DNA from: Aurelia coerulea
Taxonomy: Eukaryota > Cnidaria > Scyphozoa > Semaeostomeae > Ulmaridae
Direction: 5' to 3'
DNA length: 64,000 bases
Assembly: GCA_039566865.1 (NCBI GenBank)
Contig: CM076955.1
Coordinates: forward strand, 3,660,501-3,724,500
A program made the position numbers and the translations under genes. Positions 55,886 to 64,000 of the stretch are shown in pieces. The notes beneath the pieces were generated by a model. That model did not search any database. It was not told where the DNA came from and saw nothing but the letters and a program-made list of their open reading frames with translations. Positions within the stretch are counted from its first letter, which is position 1; each line of letters opens with the position of its first letter.

Positions 55886-56109
55886 ACAGGTAACGGGGAA
55901 AAATTTGTAGAAAAGTAACAAGTACCTCCATCTTTACTTCAGTGTTTACCAAATTTGCTAATTTCGTCTAGATTCGTTTAGGCCAACCACGACAATGTTT
56001 GTGATAGGTTGACCTAAACGAATCTAGACGAAATTAGCAAATTTGGTAAACGCTGAAGTAAAGATGGAGGTACGTGTTACTTTTATACAAATTTTTCCCC
56101 TTTACCTGT
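55886..56109. mobile_element. Near-perfect foldback element, arms about 95 bp
   Basis: ACAGGTAACGGGGAAAAATT ... CTTTACTTCAG ... TCTAGATTCGTTTAGG pairs with the right arm around a spacer of about 30 nt. AATTGAGCC (55877-55885) and GATTGAGCC (56110-56118) match at 8 of 9. Confidence 0.75.
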
Positions 56110-56118
56110 GATTGAGCC

Positions 56119-57474
56119 ATTTTATAAAATCCCTTACAGTATGAGAACGACAAAACCGATTTTGAAAAACTAAATTTTCTTATCTAAGTTGATATGTCAG
56201 CTGCAAAGTTACTTTCATTTTATAGGAATCTAGTAAATGTTTTGGAAGCAACAGGCTCTTGAAAACTTGTTTTTGAGTCATTCGATAGAATTACTGTAAA
56301 GTACCTGCAGTTCCTTTCAAGCCGTGAAATGCAAAATTCAAGGAAAGATGCAACACCCATAGACAATATCTTTTTCAAAGATCTGATGATTTCTCCTACC
56401 GCATCGGGTGTCTCGAAAAAGTACTCTTGTTTGAAAAATCACCAACATTTTAGTATAAGGCTGATGTTCAAATTTCCTTTTTGGCAATTGCATCAATGAC
56501 CAAATTAATTTTCAAGGCATAGCTGATCTTGTGATCGATTTTACAATTAGTAAATTTAGCTCTTTTTAGAGCTGCCTGATTTTGAAGCATGCTGCAAAAA
56601 GCTCTGATGATTGCCAAATCTATTTTTTGTATATTAAGCTTCTAGTTTGGTCAGAGAGACGCAGAAACGCAAACTATTGTTATAGAGTCGAAGGATAATA
56701 AAAAATCTCACTATAATGGCTCTTGGGCAAGATGAGGCTTTTCAATGCGCTATTCCATACCATAAAGGGGCTCCGTCGTCAAAATTTAAACAAAACGATG
56801 ATTTTTGCAGTTTTTTAAAAGGTGATATCACACAGAATTTTCGTATTTTTTTCAAAATGAAAGTTGCTGTTTGGGCATTAATCATCATACTTCACTAAGG
56901 AACAAACCAAACATTCATATCTTCTAGGATTGCTCAGATATAAGTGGATTTCTAACGGTCGCTTGGTGGCTTGGGTGAAGCCACCAAACAAACTGCAGAG
57001 AACAATGGATGAACAATGGATAATCGGCGACACCTGCGAGTTTACGGATTTGTTTACTGTTTGACGACGGAGCCCCTTAAGTACTGAGAACAAAGATTTA
57101 ATCATCCTTAGATAATTTTGGATCAATGAAAAAAGAGATCAAAAAGAAAATTTTATTACAGGTTTGATAATCGAATTTTCGCGATTTTTTAAACGGGAGT
57201 ACTTTTTATTGGTAGTAAATTTATATTCTTCGCAAAAAGTTTTAGTTTCCGGTCACACGGTAAAAACAAGTATCAAAACATGTCAGTATTCATATCCATC
57301 GTTTTTAAAGATTATTTATCGCAAAATTTTATGCAATGACTGATTTTGTTTCAAGATGTATTTATCGTAGCTGCTAGTTACAATGATAAATTGTTGATAT
57401 AAGTTAGCGACGGTAAAAGTTTTTTTCCTATTTGCTTTAATCTCGATTCAATTTGTTGCAAATTACAAAAATGT
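56119..57474. other. Inverted-repeat remnants, no gene
   Basis: AAAAAGTACTCTTGTTTGAA near 56417 and its near complement near 57188, plus AAGGGGCTCCGTCGTCAAA (56765) and TTTGACGACGGAGCCCCTT (57059), suggest an older foldback element of about 0.8 kb (roughly 56400-57215). The open frame at 56716-56898 lies inside it. Confidence 0.5.
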
Positions 57475-57890
57475 CTTAGATTTTTCAATCGATGCAAAAT
57501 TTTCAGAACAATGCGTAGAAATCCTCGAGGAATTCCGACGTAGGCAACGTAGTCTTAATATCCATACGTATTTATGAGACGGAATGGGAAGGAATTCGAA
57601 GCACGAGAGAGATTCGTTACGTTTTTATCAACGTTTTTAGGCCCTTTTCGCAACAAACGAATTTTCGTAAAGTCGAATTTACTTCTGCTTTCTTTGCCTA
57701 TAAAAATACGAGAAAAATGACAAAAGATATTTTAGTCCTTCTGCTATCAAGCAAACTTCGATTCGTTCAAATCCATCCAGTACTCTAATTACTACAATTA
57801 TTCAAACGCCCGTACTGTTTTTGTGAAGGATGGTAAAAAGGGGAAAATTGTGAAAATACTGAAAGAAGGGAAGGGTTGAGGCAAATTCGA
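57475..57890 (-). mobile_element. Family H-like arm, inverted relative to 59060-60730
   Basis: CCATCCAGTACTCT, TACAATTATTCAAACG, AACAATGCGTAGAAATCC and CTCGAGGAATT recur in reverse-complement order at 59060-59450 and 60580-60730. The two stretches are arms of one large inverted structure or two opposed H copies. Confidence 0.6.
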
Positions 57891-57963
57891 AGAATTATGC
57901 CTGTCGTTTCTTGTAAGCTCTGTGGACTGTAGCCAAACGACTCAATTTCCTCAACTGTCTAGC

Positions 57964-58368
57964 TGGACTTGCTCCAAGTTTCGCTCTTGATCAATAAATA
58001 CGGGAGGGGAGAGTGGGACGGGAGGGGAAAGGAAGAAGGAAAGGGAAGAGAAAGGAGGAAAGTGAAGTGAAACATATAGTGCAAAGTATTTAGAGTTTTG
58101 TAGGTTAGTAGCAAATTATACTTCTAAACTAAGGTTTGACTTATTTGTTGGCGTTAATTAGCTTATTAGCTACATATATTATTTACTTTTTTGCCAACGT
58201 AAAAGAAATTGTTAATAATAATAATACTTTAAATATTTTTCTTGGATTCTTAATAAAGAAGAAAAACTTTTCAGTTTCTCTTCCCTTTCTTTCTTAATTT
58301 CCCCTCCCCCTGTCCTCCTTTTCCCTCCCGTATTTATTGCTCAAGAGCGAGACTTGAAGCAAGTGCAT
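57964..58368. mobile_element. Family M element, 405 bp, with 9-bp duplication
   Basis: The ends TGGACTTGCTCCAAG and CTTGAAGCAAGTGCA are inverted and continue through TTGATCAATAAATACGGGAG and its complement. CTGTCTAGC and TTGTCTAGC flank it (8 of 9). The 150-bp AT-rich centre is absent from the 42852 copy. Confidence 0.72.
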
Positions 58369-58423
58369 TGTCTAGCCTTCAAGATTTTCTCCGTAAGCAG
58401 TTGGATTTACGGTTATCATCCCA

Positions 58424-58818
58424 CGGGGGGGGGGGGGGGGTTCTTCCATAGTAAAGGTACCTGGGGATGTGCCGCGAGCAAGGGTATACTTTTTCAGACT
58501 TCTAGTCTAGCCAAGGGTATCCTTTTTTGCAATTTTGGCCTTGCAACGGTCTAGCCAAGGGTATCATTTTTGAAAATATTGGTCTAGCGAACGGTCATAA
58601 TATCATATTTGGTACAAATTTGACAAATTCGTCCAGGAAATGGTCAAAATTGGTCTAGCCAAGGGTACCATTTTCGTAAAAATTGGTTCAGACAATGGTC
58701 AAATTGGTCTAGCCAAGGGTACCATTTTCGTAAAAATTAGTCTAGCCAACGGTACCCTTTTGAAGATGCTCGCGGCAGACCCCTACCCAAAATTTGGCCA
58801 AGAACCCCCCCCCCCGTG
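58424..58818. mobile_element. Family E element with AGCCAAGGGTA repeats
   Basis: It is capped by a G run and a C run. TATCATCCCA flanks both sides perfectly (58414-58423 and 58819-58828). The interior holds seven to eight units of about 33-60 bp with GGTCTAGCCAAGGGTA then CCATTTTCGTAAAAATT. The header GGGGATGTGCCGCGAGCAAG is like the E copy at 32718 (GATGTGCCGCTCAACAG). Confidence 0.78.
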
Positions 58819-58828
58819 TATCATCCCA

Positions 58829-59059
58829 GTTCTCACAGTAAAACGTTGCTCGTAAATGTCTTAAAACTATCATAAGTTGCTTTATGATTAGTCAAGTTTT
58901 TGGGATGTATGACGCAATGTTCAAGGGGATAAGTTTCGGTCATCTGCTTTGAAACCAATTATTCTTTAGAATTACGAAAAGGGTTGACATCCACTCGGTA
59001 GGATGTACTGTGTCATTGAGGTGTCATTCATCCTGTAAAAATTCCCTACTCGGGATCAA
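58829..59059. other. Intergenic, no gene seen
   Basis: No recognisable feature. Confidence 0.4.
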
Positions 59060-59334
59060 GGATTTGACATGGCAATATGCCTGCCTCAACTCTCCCCTGT
59101 TTCCGTCTTTTCACTGTTTCCCCCGTTTTTTCATCCTTTGCCAAACTGGGTGCCACAAAAAAAGTACGGACGTTTGAATAATTGTAGTAATAGGGTACTG
59201 GATGGATTTGAACGAATCGAAGTTTGCTTGAAAGCAAAGGACTAAAGTATCTTTGTGATTTTTCTCGCATTTTTATAGGCAAAGAAAACATAAGTAACTT
59301 CGATTCTACGAAAATTCTTTTGTTGCAAAATGGC

Positions 59335-59392
59335 TGGACTTGCCCAAGTCATCTTGTAAGGAAGAAAGAACAAGACGACTTGGGCAAGTCCA
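59335..59392. mobile_element. 58-bp family M-type element with 9-bp duplication
   Basis: TGGACTTGCCCAAGTC ... GACTTGGGCAAGTCCA, with a CTTGT/ACAAG inner pair, flanked by CAAAATGGC (59326-59334) and CGAAATGGC (59393-59401). The related H copy near 37935 has a single GTGAAATGGCTGAAA, which is the unoccupied site. Confidence 0.75.
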
Positions 59393-59471
59393 CGAAATGG
59401 CTGAAAAAGGGCCTAAGACACTTCATCAAATCGTAAGCAATCTCTAACACAGAATAAAACCCAAAAGAAAA

Positions 59472-60149
59472 AAATGCCCGAGATATATATGTTATGCTCA
59501 TGTTTGCTCTTTAGAACAATTTCTGGTATGCACGACGAGCGAGCTAGCTACTTGGTGTTTCAGAGAAATTTTTACGACCTTGTTTGATTGATTGGTTTTG
59601 ATTGAAACCTCAATTCAATGCGATTAGCGATCACAGACAAAGGAAATTCTCTAATTCAAACAAGCAAAGCCGTAAAATTGTCTCTGAAACCTAGGTAGCT
59701 AGCTCGCTCGTTTTGCTTTCCAGAAACGGTTTTTAAGAGCAAAAAAGAGCACATATCAAAAGAAGAAGGATATATCTACACATCTACCTGGTCCATTTAA
59801 TTTGTTTCCTTCAGAAGCTGAGCAGTAAGTGTTTTAATTTCACCCAAAAATAAGAGAATTGAATCGCCTCCCAATCGGCTTTTGAATCAAATAAATTAAA
59901 TGCCCGTGGCAGATGTGTAGATATATCCTTCTTCTTTCGATATATGCTCATGGTTGTCCTTTAGAACAATTTCTGGAATGCACAACGAGCGAGCTAGCTA
60001 CCTGGGTTTCAGAGAGACTTTTGCGGCTTTGTTTGTTTTGAATTAGTGGTTGAAGGAATCTCCTTTGTCTGCGATCGCTAATCGCTTTGAATTGTGGTGT
60101 CAATCAAAAGCAACTCATGCTATTCTGTATTACAAAATCTGCCCTTGTT
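59472..60149. mobile_element. Family A sequences: a partial copy joined to a longer copy
   Basis: A right-half fragment (ATGCCCGAGATATATA to GAGCGAGCTAGCTACTTGG, about 59472-59590) is followed by a longer copy with both arms (about 59593-60149) that ends CTGCCCTTGTT. The left terminus of the second copy is missing. Confidence 0.65.
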
Positions 60150-60345
60150 GATCAATAAATAAGGGATGGGAAAGGCGGAAAGGGGGGAGGACACGGGGAA
60201 AGGAAGAAAGGAAGGGAAGAGAAAGGGGAAGGAGCCTGAGCAGAACTGATAGCAAAACTTGTGAATCTATAGTTTTCCATTTTAGGCCAAATTTGATTTT
60301 CAGACAGTCTGAATTTGTAGTTTGCCCGCAAAGGATGCTTCATCG
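60149..60345. repeat. Family M and family G fragments
   Basis: TTGATCAATAAATAAGGGA followed by purine-rich sequence is the interior of M. TTTAGGCCAAATTTGATTTT then CAGACAGTCTGAA and CGCAAAGGA is family G inverted. Confidence 0.5.
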
Positions 60346-60579
60346 GTTGTACTTTAAAAATGCTGAGAAATTATGTTGGGTCAGGTCACACATGTGGGTC
60401 CCACCTTTGGGTCCCGGTTTGCGGTATGGCCTAAAACGCCTACTTTTTGCCGCCACCTTGCTGATACCACCAGCCTTTGTCCATTCACTGTTGTTTTGTC
60501 AATATACTCGCTGCACAATGCCAGTTATTTGTTTTCATCAAAAGAGGATTGTGCAATAAACAAAGCGTTAGAATACGAA
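60346..60579. other. No gene seen
   Basis: The open frames at 60293-60559 and 60373-60741 overlap repeats and have no motif. Confidence 0.35.
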
Positions 60580-60730
60580 AGATATTGCTTCGAATTCCGT
60601 CTCGTAAATGCATATTGTGCAATTACCACTATTGAATTCATTTCTTTGGATACTGACTACATTGCCTATGTCGCAATTCCTCGAGGATTTATTACGCATT
60701 GTTTTGAAAATTTCCTTGAAATTTCCTTTC

Positions 60731-61176
60731 AAATTGGCTAAGTACGTGAATAATGCATTTTGAAGTGTGATATTCAAAGTCTGATCCGTGCCTCCGTCAT
60801 GATCTCATAAGCTGGCCAATCAGGAGAGAGATCGATTGAAATTACAGTCAGATGGGCGATGTCCTAAAGAGCTTTGGCCTGGGCAAATATTAGCACTATT
60901 TTATCGCGTTGTTGTGTTTGGGAGGAAGATTGATGTATACATTTGCTGCTTGATCTAGGACAGATCAATTTGCTAGCGGTCTTAGTATATTCTTGTTTAT
61001 TTCATCAATCTTGGATGGTGTTAGTCGCAGAGTTTCAAGGTTTTCACACCAAAATCATCAAGCAGAATTTGATTCTAACGATAAAGGAAGAATTGGCGTA
61101 ATTGCACCAAGAAGTTAAGTTTATTCAGCAGGAAGAAACGTCTGCAGACTCGCAGAAAAGTTCAGCAACATCCACC
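60731..61176 (+). other. Upstream region and probable 5' untranslated exon of the myosin gene
   Basis: The coding frame is open upstream to about 61102 without an ATG. The untranslated exon border is not certain. Confidence 0.4.
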
Positions 61177-61500
61177 ATGGAGAATGCAATGCAGTATCTT
61201 GTTGCGGATAAGTCGAAGGTAGCAGATCCAGTCGCAAATGCAGACTGGGCATCGAAAAAACTCGTTTGGGTACCGAGTGAAGAACATGGGTTCGTTGCTG
61301 GAAGGTTGAGAACAGAGCAAGGGGAAAAAGTTGTCGTTGAAATGGATGGAGGGCGTAAACTCACTCTTAGCAAAGATGATATTCAACGAATGAATCCACC
61401 AAAGTTCGACAAAGTTGAAGATATGGCAGATCTTACTTGTCTGAATGAAGCAAGTGTTCTTCACAATTTGAGGGATCGATATTATTCAAGTCTGATCTAT
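61177..61500 (+). CDS. Non-muscle myosin II heavy chain, first coding exon (partial gene)
   Basis: An actin-based motor of the cytoplasm and cortex that works as a dimer with essential and regulatory light chains. The 108 codons cover the N-terminal helix, the SH3-like N-terminal domain (about residues 28-78; [13 protein letters not shown] to [17 protein letters not shown]) and the entry to the motor domain ([20 protein letters not shown] then [10 protein letters not shown]). The exon stops at LIY|GTGAGT, the point where vertebrate non-muscle myosin genes also have an intron as I recall. The start has a near-ideal context (CCACCATGG). The P-loop and the rest lie beyond the window: no following exon was found by 64000. 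Muscle versus non-muscle assignment rests on [17 protein letters not shown] and is likely, not proven. Confidence 0.9.
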
Positions 61501-61619
61501 GTGAGTATAGCTGATTTGTGATCGTTTCTGATTTTCTGTTGCACTTTTACAGGCATGGTTCCGCTTCCGATACGTGTTTCACTTTCAGGGTACCTTCCGT
61601 ATTCGCTAGCGTATAAAGC

Positions 61620-61700
61620 GATAAATTGTCCCTCAACAGAAATTATTCAAAGTGCTTTCGGCTTGCTGAATTTCAAAAATTTGTTGAGGGACAATTTATC
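61620..61700. repeat. 19-bp perfect inverted repeat
   Basis: GATAAATTGTCCCTCAACA (61620-61638) is exactly complementary to TGTTGAGGGACAATTTATC (61682-61700), with a 43-nt spacer. Confidence 0.75.
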
Positions 61701-62789
61701 AGTATTCTTGATCCGTTTTTTCCAAAGTATTTTTCAATGTGGGGTGGGTGGGTGCGATCTTCAGTTGCGGCAGCCTCCTTTCGAATGTTCTACGCACGTC
61801 ATACGCATACGTCATACTATCTCAAGAGGATTCCGTTCGTCATGTTTGTTTACGTAGGAGGATTTTTTTCTCGTGGTGGGTAGGGACTTGTTTGAGGAGT
61901 TTTCCATAATCTGGCGTACTAGCCCCGTAGAATTTAATCATTAGTAAACGCAAAGATGGTTAGAAAAACAAATGCGACGTCAAATAATATTTCCCCTGTC
62001 AAAATCTGCGAGGGGAGGGGGTGCTTTCCCTGTGTTCACCTCGAAAACAGCTGGAAAACATTGCTGGCCTAGGTGTAATTTGGATCACTACTTGGCAGTG
62101 TCCTTGCATCTGGTTTACTCCACAATATTACTATGGATTTGCCTGATTATTCATGGTTTCTTTTCCCAGATTCCGACAATCCGACAAAGACAAGAGTTAG
62201 GCCTACTATTTACTAAGCACATAAATTCGATTTCTTACATTGTTTATCAACATAAAGAGGCCTTTATTATTTTGGATTAGCTTTTCCACCTGCTATGAAT
62301 GACAACATTCAAGTCTTTTGGGAGCAATGATTATCATGAGATGAGGTCAGCAAAATTTCCCGCGTAATTTCAATTTGATTGGCAGTACCCAGGCTCCAAG
62401 ATTTACGTGTGGGCATGCAGTAATGTAACGATTATATCAATGCAGGGGGGGGGGGATTGGGGAGAGCAATAAAGTCTCCGCATAATTATGAAGAGACTAA
62501 GTTGTGAGCCTCAAGGAATCCCTGAAATAGGGCTCCAGTATTTTAGTTTGTATGTCATTCATCTATGCAAAGACGGAGTAAACGTTTTCCATTTTCCATC
62601 TATCTGTAGCGAAAGTTAGATATTTTAGACAATTATAGAGGAGTGCCAAGAGATCTTGTAAACTCTCTGTCCCTGAAAAGGCAGCAGGAATGTGTGCTTC
62701 TAGATGTAAACAGTACTTTCCCATGAATTTGAGATCATCATAGATAGAATTTTTTTTTGTTACAAATGTCCCGAAGAATTATAAGCGTA

Positions 62790-62945
62790 TGGGAAAAAAA
62801 TCTATGGGGGCTCCCCGACACAAAGTCCATCGTTTACCACAATTTTTGCCCGACTGAGGGCATATTTCTGCTTGATTAGGGCTGATTTTGGATGATTTTT
62901 CTAAAGTGGGGGCTACCGCTTACCGGCCCCCCCCCCGGCTCGTAC
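62790..62945. repeat. G/C-capped dispersed repeat
   Basis: The body around TTTTTGCCCGACTGAGGGC then ATTTCTGCTTGATTAGGGC resembles the 37610-37650 stretch (CTTGCCCAACTAAGGCAG then TTTCTGCCCGATGATGGCC). Both end at a C-rich run (62926-62938 and 37670-37678). Confidence 0.5.
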
Positions 62946-63589
62946 GCTTAAGCAAAAAATCACCGTAATCACCACTTGGACACATTAACTTTTCCTTTGT
63001 GTGGTGGAAAGGATTTTGTCCGAAATCTCCACAAGCATGCCCCCAGCTGTGCGAAGAAAAGAATTGCAAATGTTTTTCAAACAAAAGTCATAGGTTGTTT
63101 AGAGGAGACACGGAAATTCGTAAGCGGAAATCGAGATAGCTGAGATATTTCCAAAAAAGGGATTAAAATGAAAACTTTGTATCAAAAACCAAGCAGACAC
63201 TTTCCGAGCCTGAAATTGTGTTGTTGTGAAAGTTTATGATCTTGAAACAGCAAAATAACGGCGAGAATTGTTAGTATTTTTTGAACAAAGCTCTTCTTCT
63301 CTGATTTTCGAAGACGTCAGAAACTGTTTGTCCTTCAAAGCCAGGGGGATGCATTCCTTGATTTCGCCTTTGTGGGTCTCTGTTTCAATAAGAGGGGCGT
63401 AGAATGAAATACCACAATTTTAATGCCGGGGGTCAGGTTATCAATATTCTGCCCGAAAAAAGATTGTCTAGAGCATAGTCTATAGTCACAAGATTGTGCC
63501 AGCAGTTTTGTGTGTAGATGCCAGCAAATTTCCATGCAACCAAGCCACGAATAATGTAAAGATGCTGCATTATACACTCATTTGCATGC

Positions 63590-64000
63590 AAGAAACTGCA
63601 TATAAGAAACTGTGCTAACGAACCTGGATTAAATTGTTTTTGTATGCTTTGCTTGTTTATTTTCATGTATTTCTAACAAAAAAGGTCTTTATAAGAAACT
63701 CAAATCTCAGATCACTAAAGATTAAGAAACCCCAGTATTTGGCAAAAATCATTCAAGCAACTTTACTTTCAGTCAAAAACATCCTGGCATATTTTTACTT
63801 TATTTCCACTTAGTTCCAGTATCATGTTACTCAGAAGGAGATGGTACTTGCGTAATGTCTAAACATTGGAAAGGCTTAAAAAACCGTTTTTTAATGTTCA
63901 CGAGGGCACAGGTAGTAAACATGAAGGTTGTCATGAAGCCTGTAGAAACTCGTAAGAAGCTCTGAGAATTCTAAATCAGATGATTTTAAGAATCTTTCTG
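63590..64000 (+). mobile_element. Family D repeat, reaching the window edge
   Basis: GTTACTCAGAAGG then TACTTGCGTAATGTCTAAAC, GGAAAGGCTTAAA and AACATGAAGGTTGTCATG parallels 46848-47220. AAGAAACT words occur at its left edge. It continues beyond the window. Confidence 0.6.

Larger units (their letters stand above)
59060..60730 (+). mobile_element. Family H-like arm, interrupted by three insertions
   Basis: It is homologous to 37742-38030 and, inverted, to 57475-57890. Within it lie a 58-bp M element (59335-59392), family A sequence (59472-60149) and M/G fragments (60149-60345). The H-like match resumes at about 60580. Confidence 0.55.
61501..64000 (+). other. First coding-region intron of the myosin gene (continues past the window)
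   Basis: No exon encoding the expected TYSGLFC / P-loop region was seen. It holds a short hairpin (61620-61700), a G run near 62443-62455, a G/C-capped repeat (62790-62945) and family D (63590-64000). The open frames, including 61972-62280, are without motif. Confidence 0.6.

Noticed and set aside
61102..61176. N-terminal extension of the myosin frame
   Set aside because: The frame is open but contains no ATG before 61177, where CCACCATGG gives a near-ideal start matching the family N-terminus.
61972..62280. Downstream myosin exon
   Set aside because: The frame does not encode the expected sequence after SSLIY, and no splice acceptor continues the motor domain.

Overview
This window is AT-rich animal nuclear DNA. 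The genes have spliced exons with GT/AG borders, introns of 0.3-3 kb, and dense short transposons. The protein types (a non-muscle myosin II heavy chain, UcpB-like mitochondrial carriers, a class A GPCR) fit an early-branching metazoan, and the poly-G/C-capped repeats recall anthozoan cnidarians. The cnidarian assignment is inference. All five gene models lie on the + strand.

Layout: (1) 1387-10885, a five-exon gene for an unrecognised 1,519-residue, probably nuclear protein. (2) 10.9-24.9 kb, a gene-free transposon field with nested insertions, a tRNA-derived SINE and a 5'-truncated LINE. (3) 24995-26632, an intronless class A GPCR with a very long third intracellular loop. (4) 26.7-33.5 kb, more nested elements. 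(5) 33605-39563 and 44388-53193, two tandem paralogous mitochondrial carriers with the same exon lengths and phases. (6) 53.2-61.1 kb, mostly inverted-repeat elements. (7) 61177-61500, the first coding exon of a non-muscle myosin II heavy chain that runs past the window end.

The dominant signal outside the genes is a community of non-autonomous inverted-repeat elements. Several unrelated families (called A, B, E and M here, plus singletons) are flanked by 9-bp direct repeats, as expected of Mutator-like transposition. Others have TA-type ends like Tc1/mariner. Insertion order can be read from nesting: A was hit by a LINE and by B; a mariner-like element was hit by B; H was hit by a 58-bp M element whose empty site survives in a related H copy.

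The genes do not form an obvious pathway. The two carriers are a local duplication. The splice models rest on consensus sites plus preserved reading frame and have no transcript support here.
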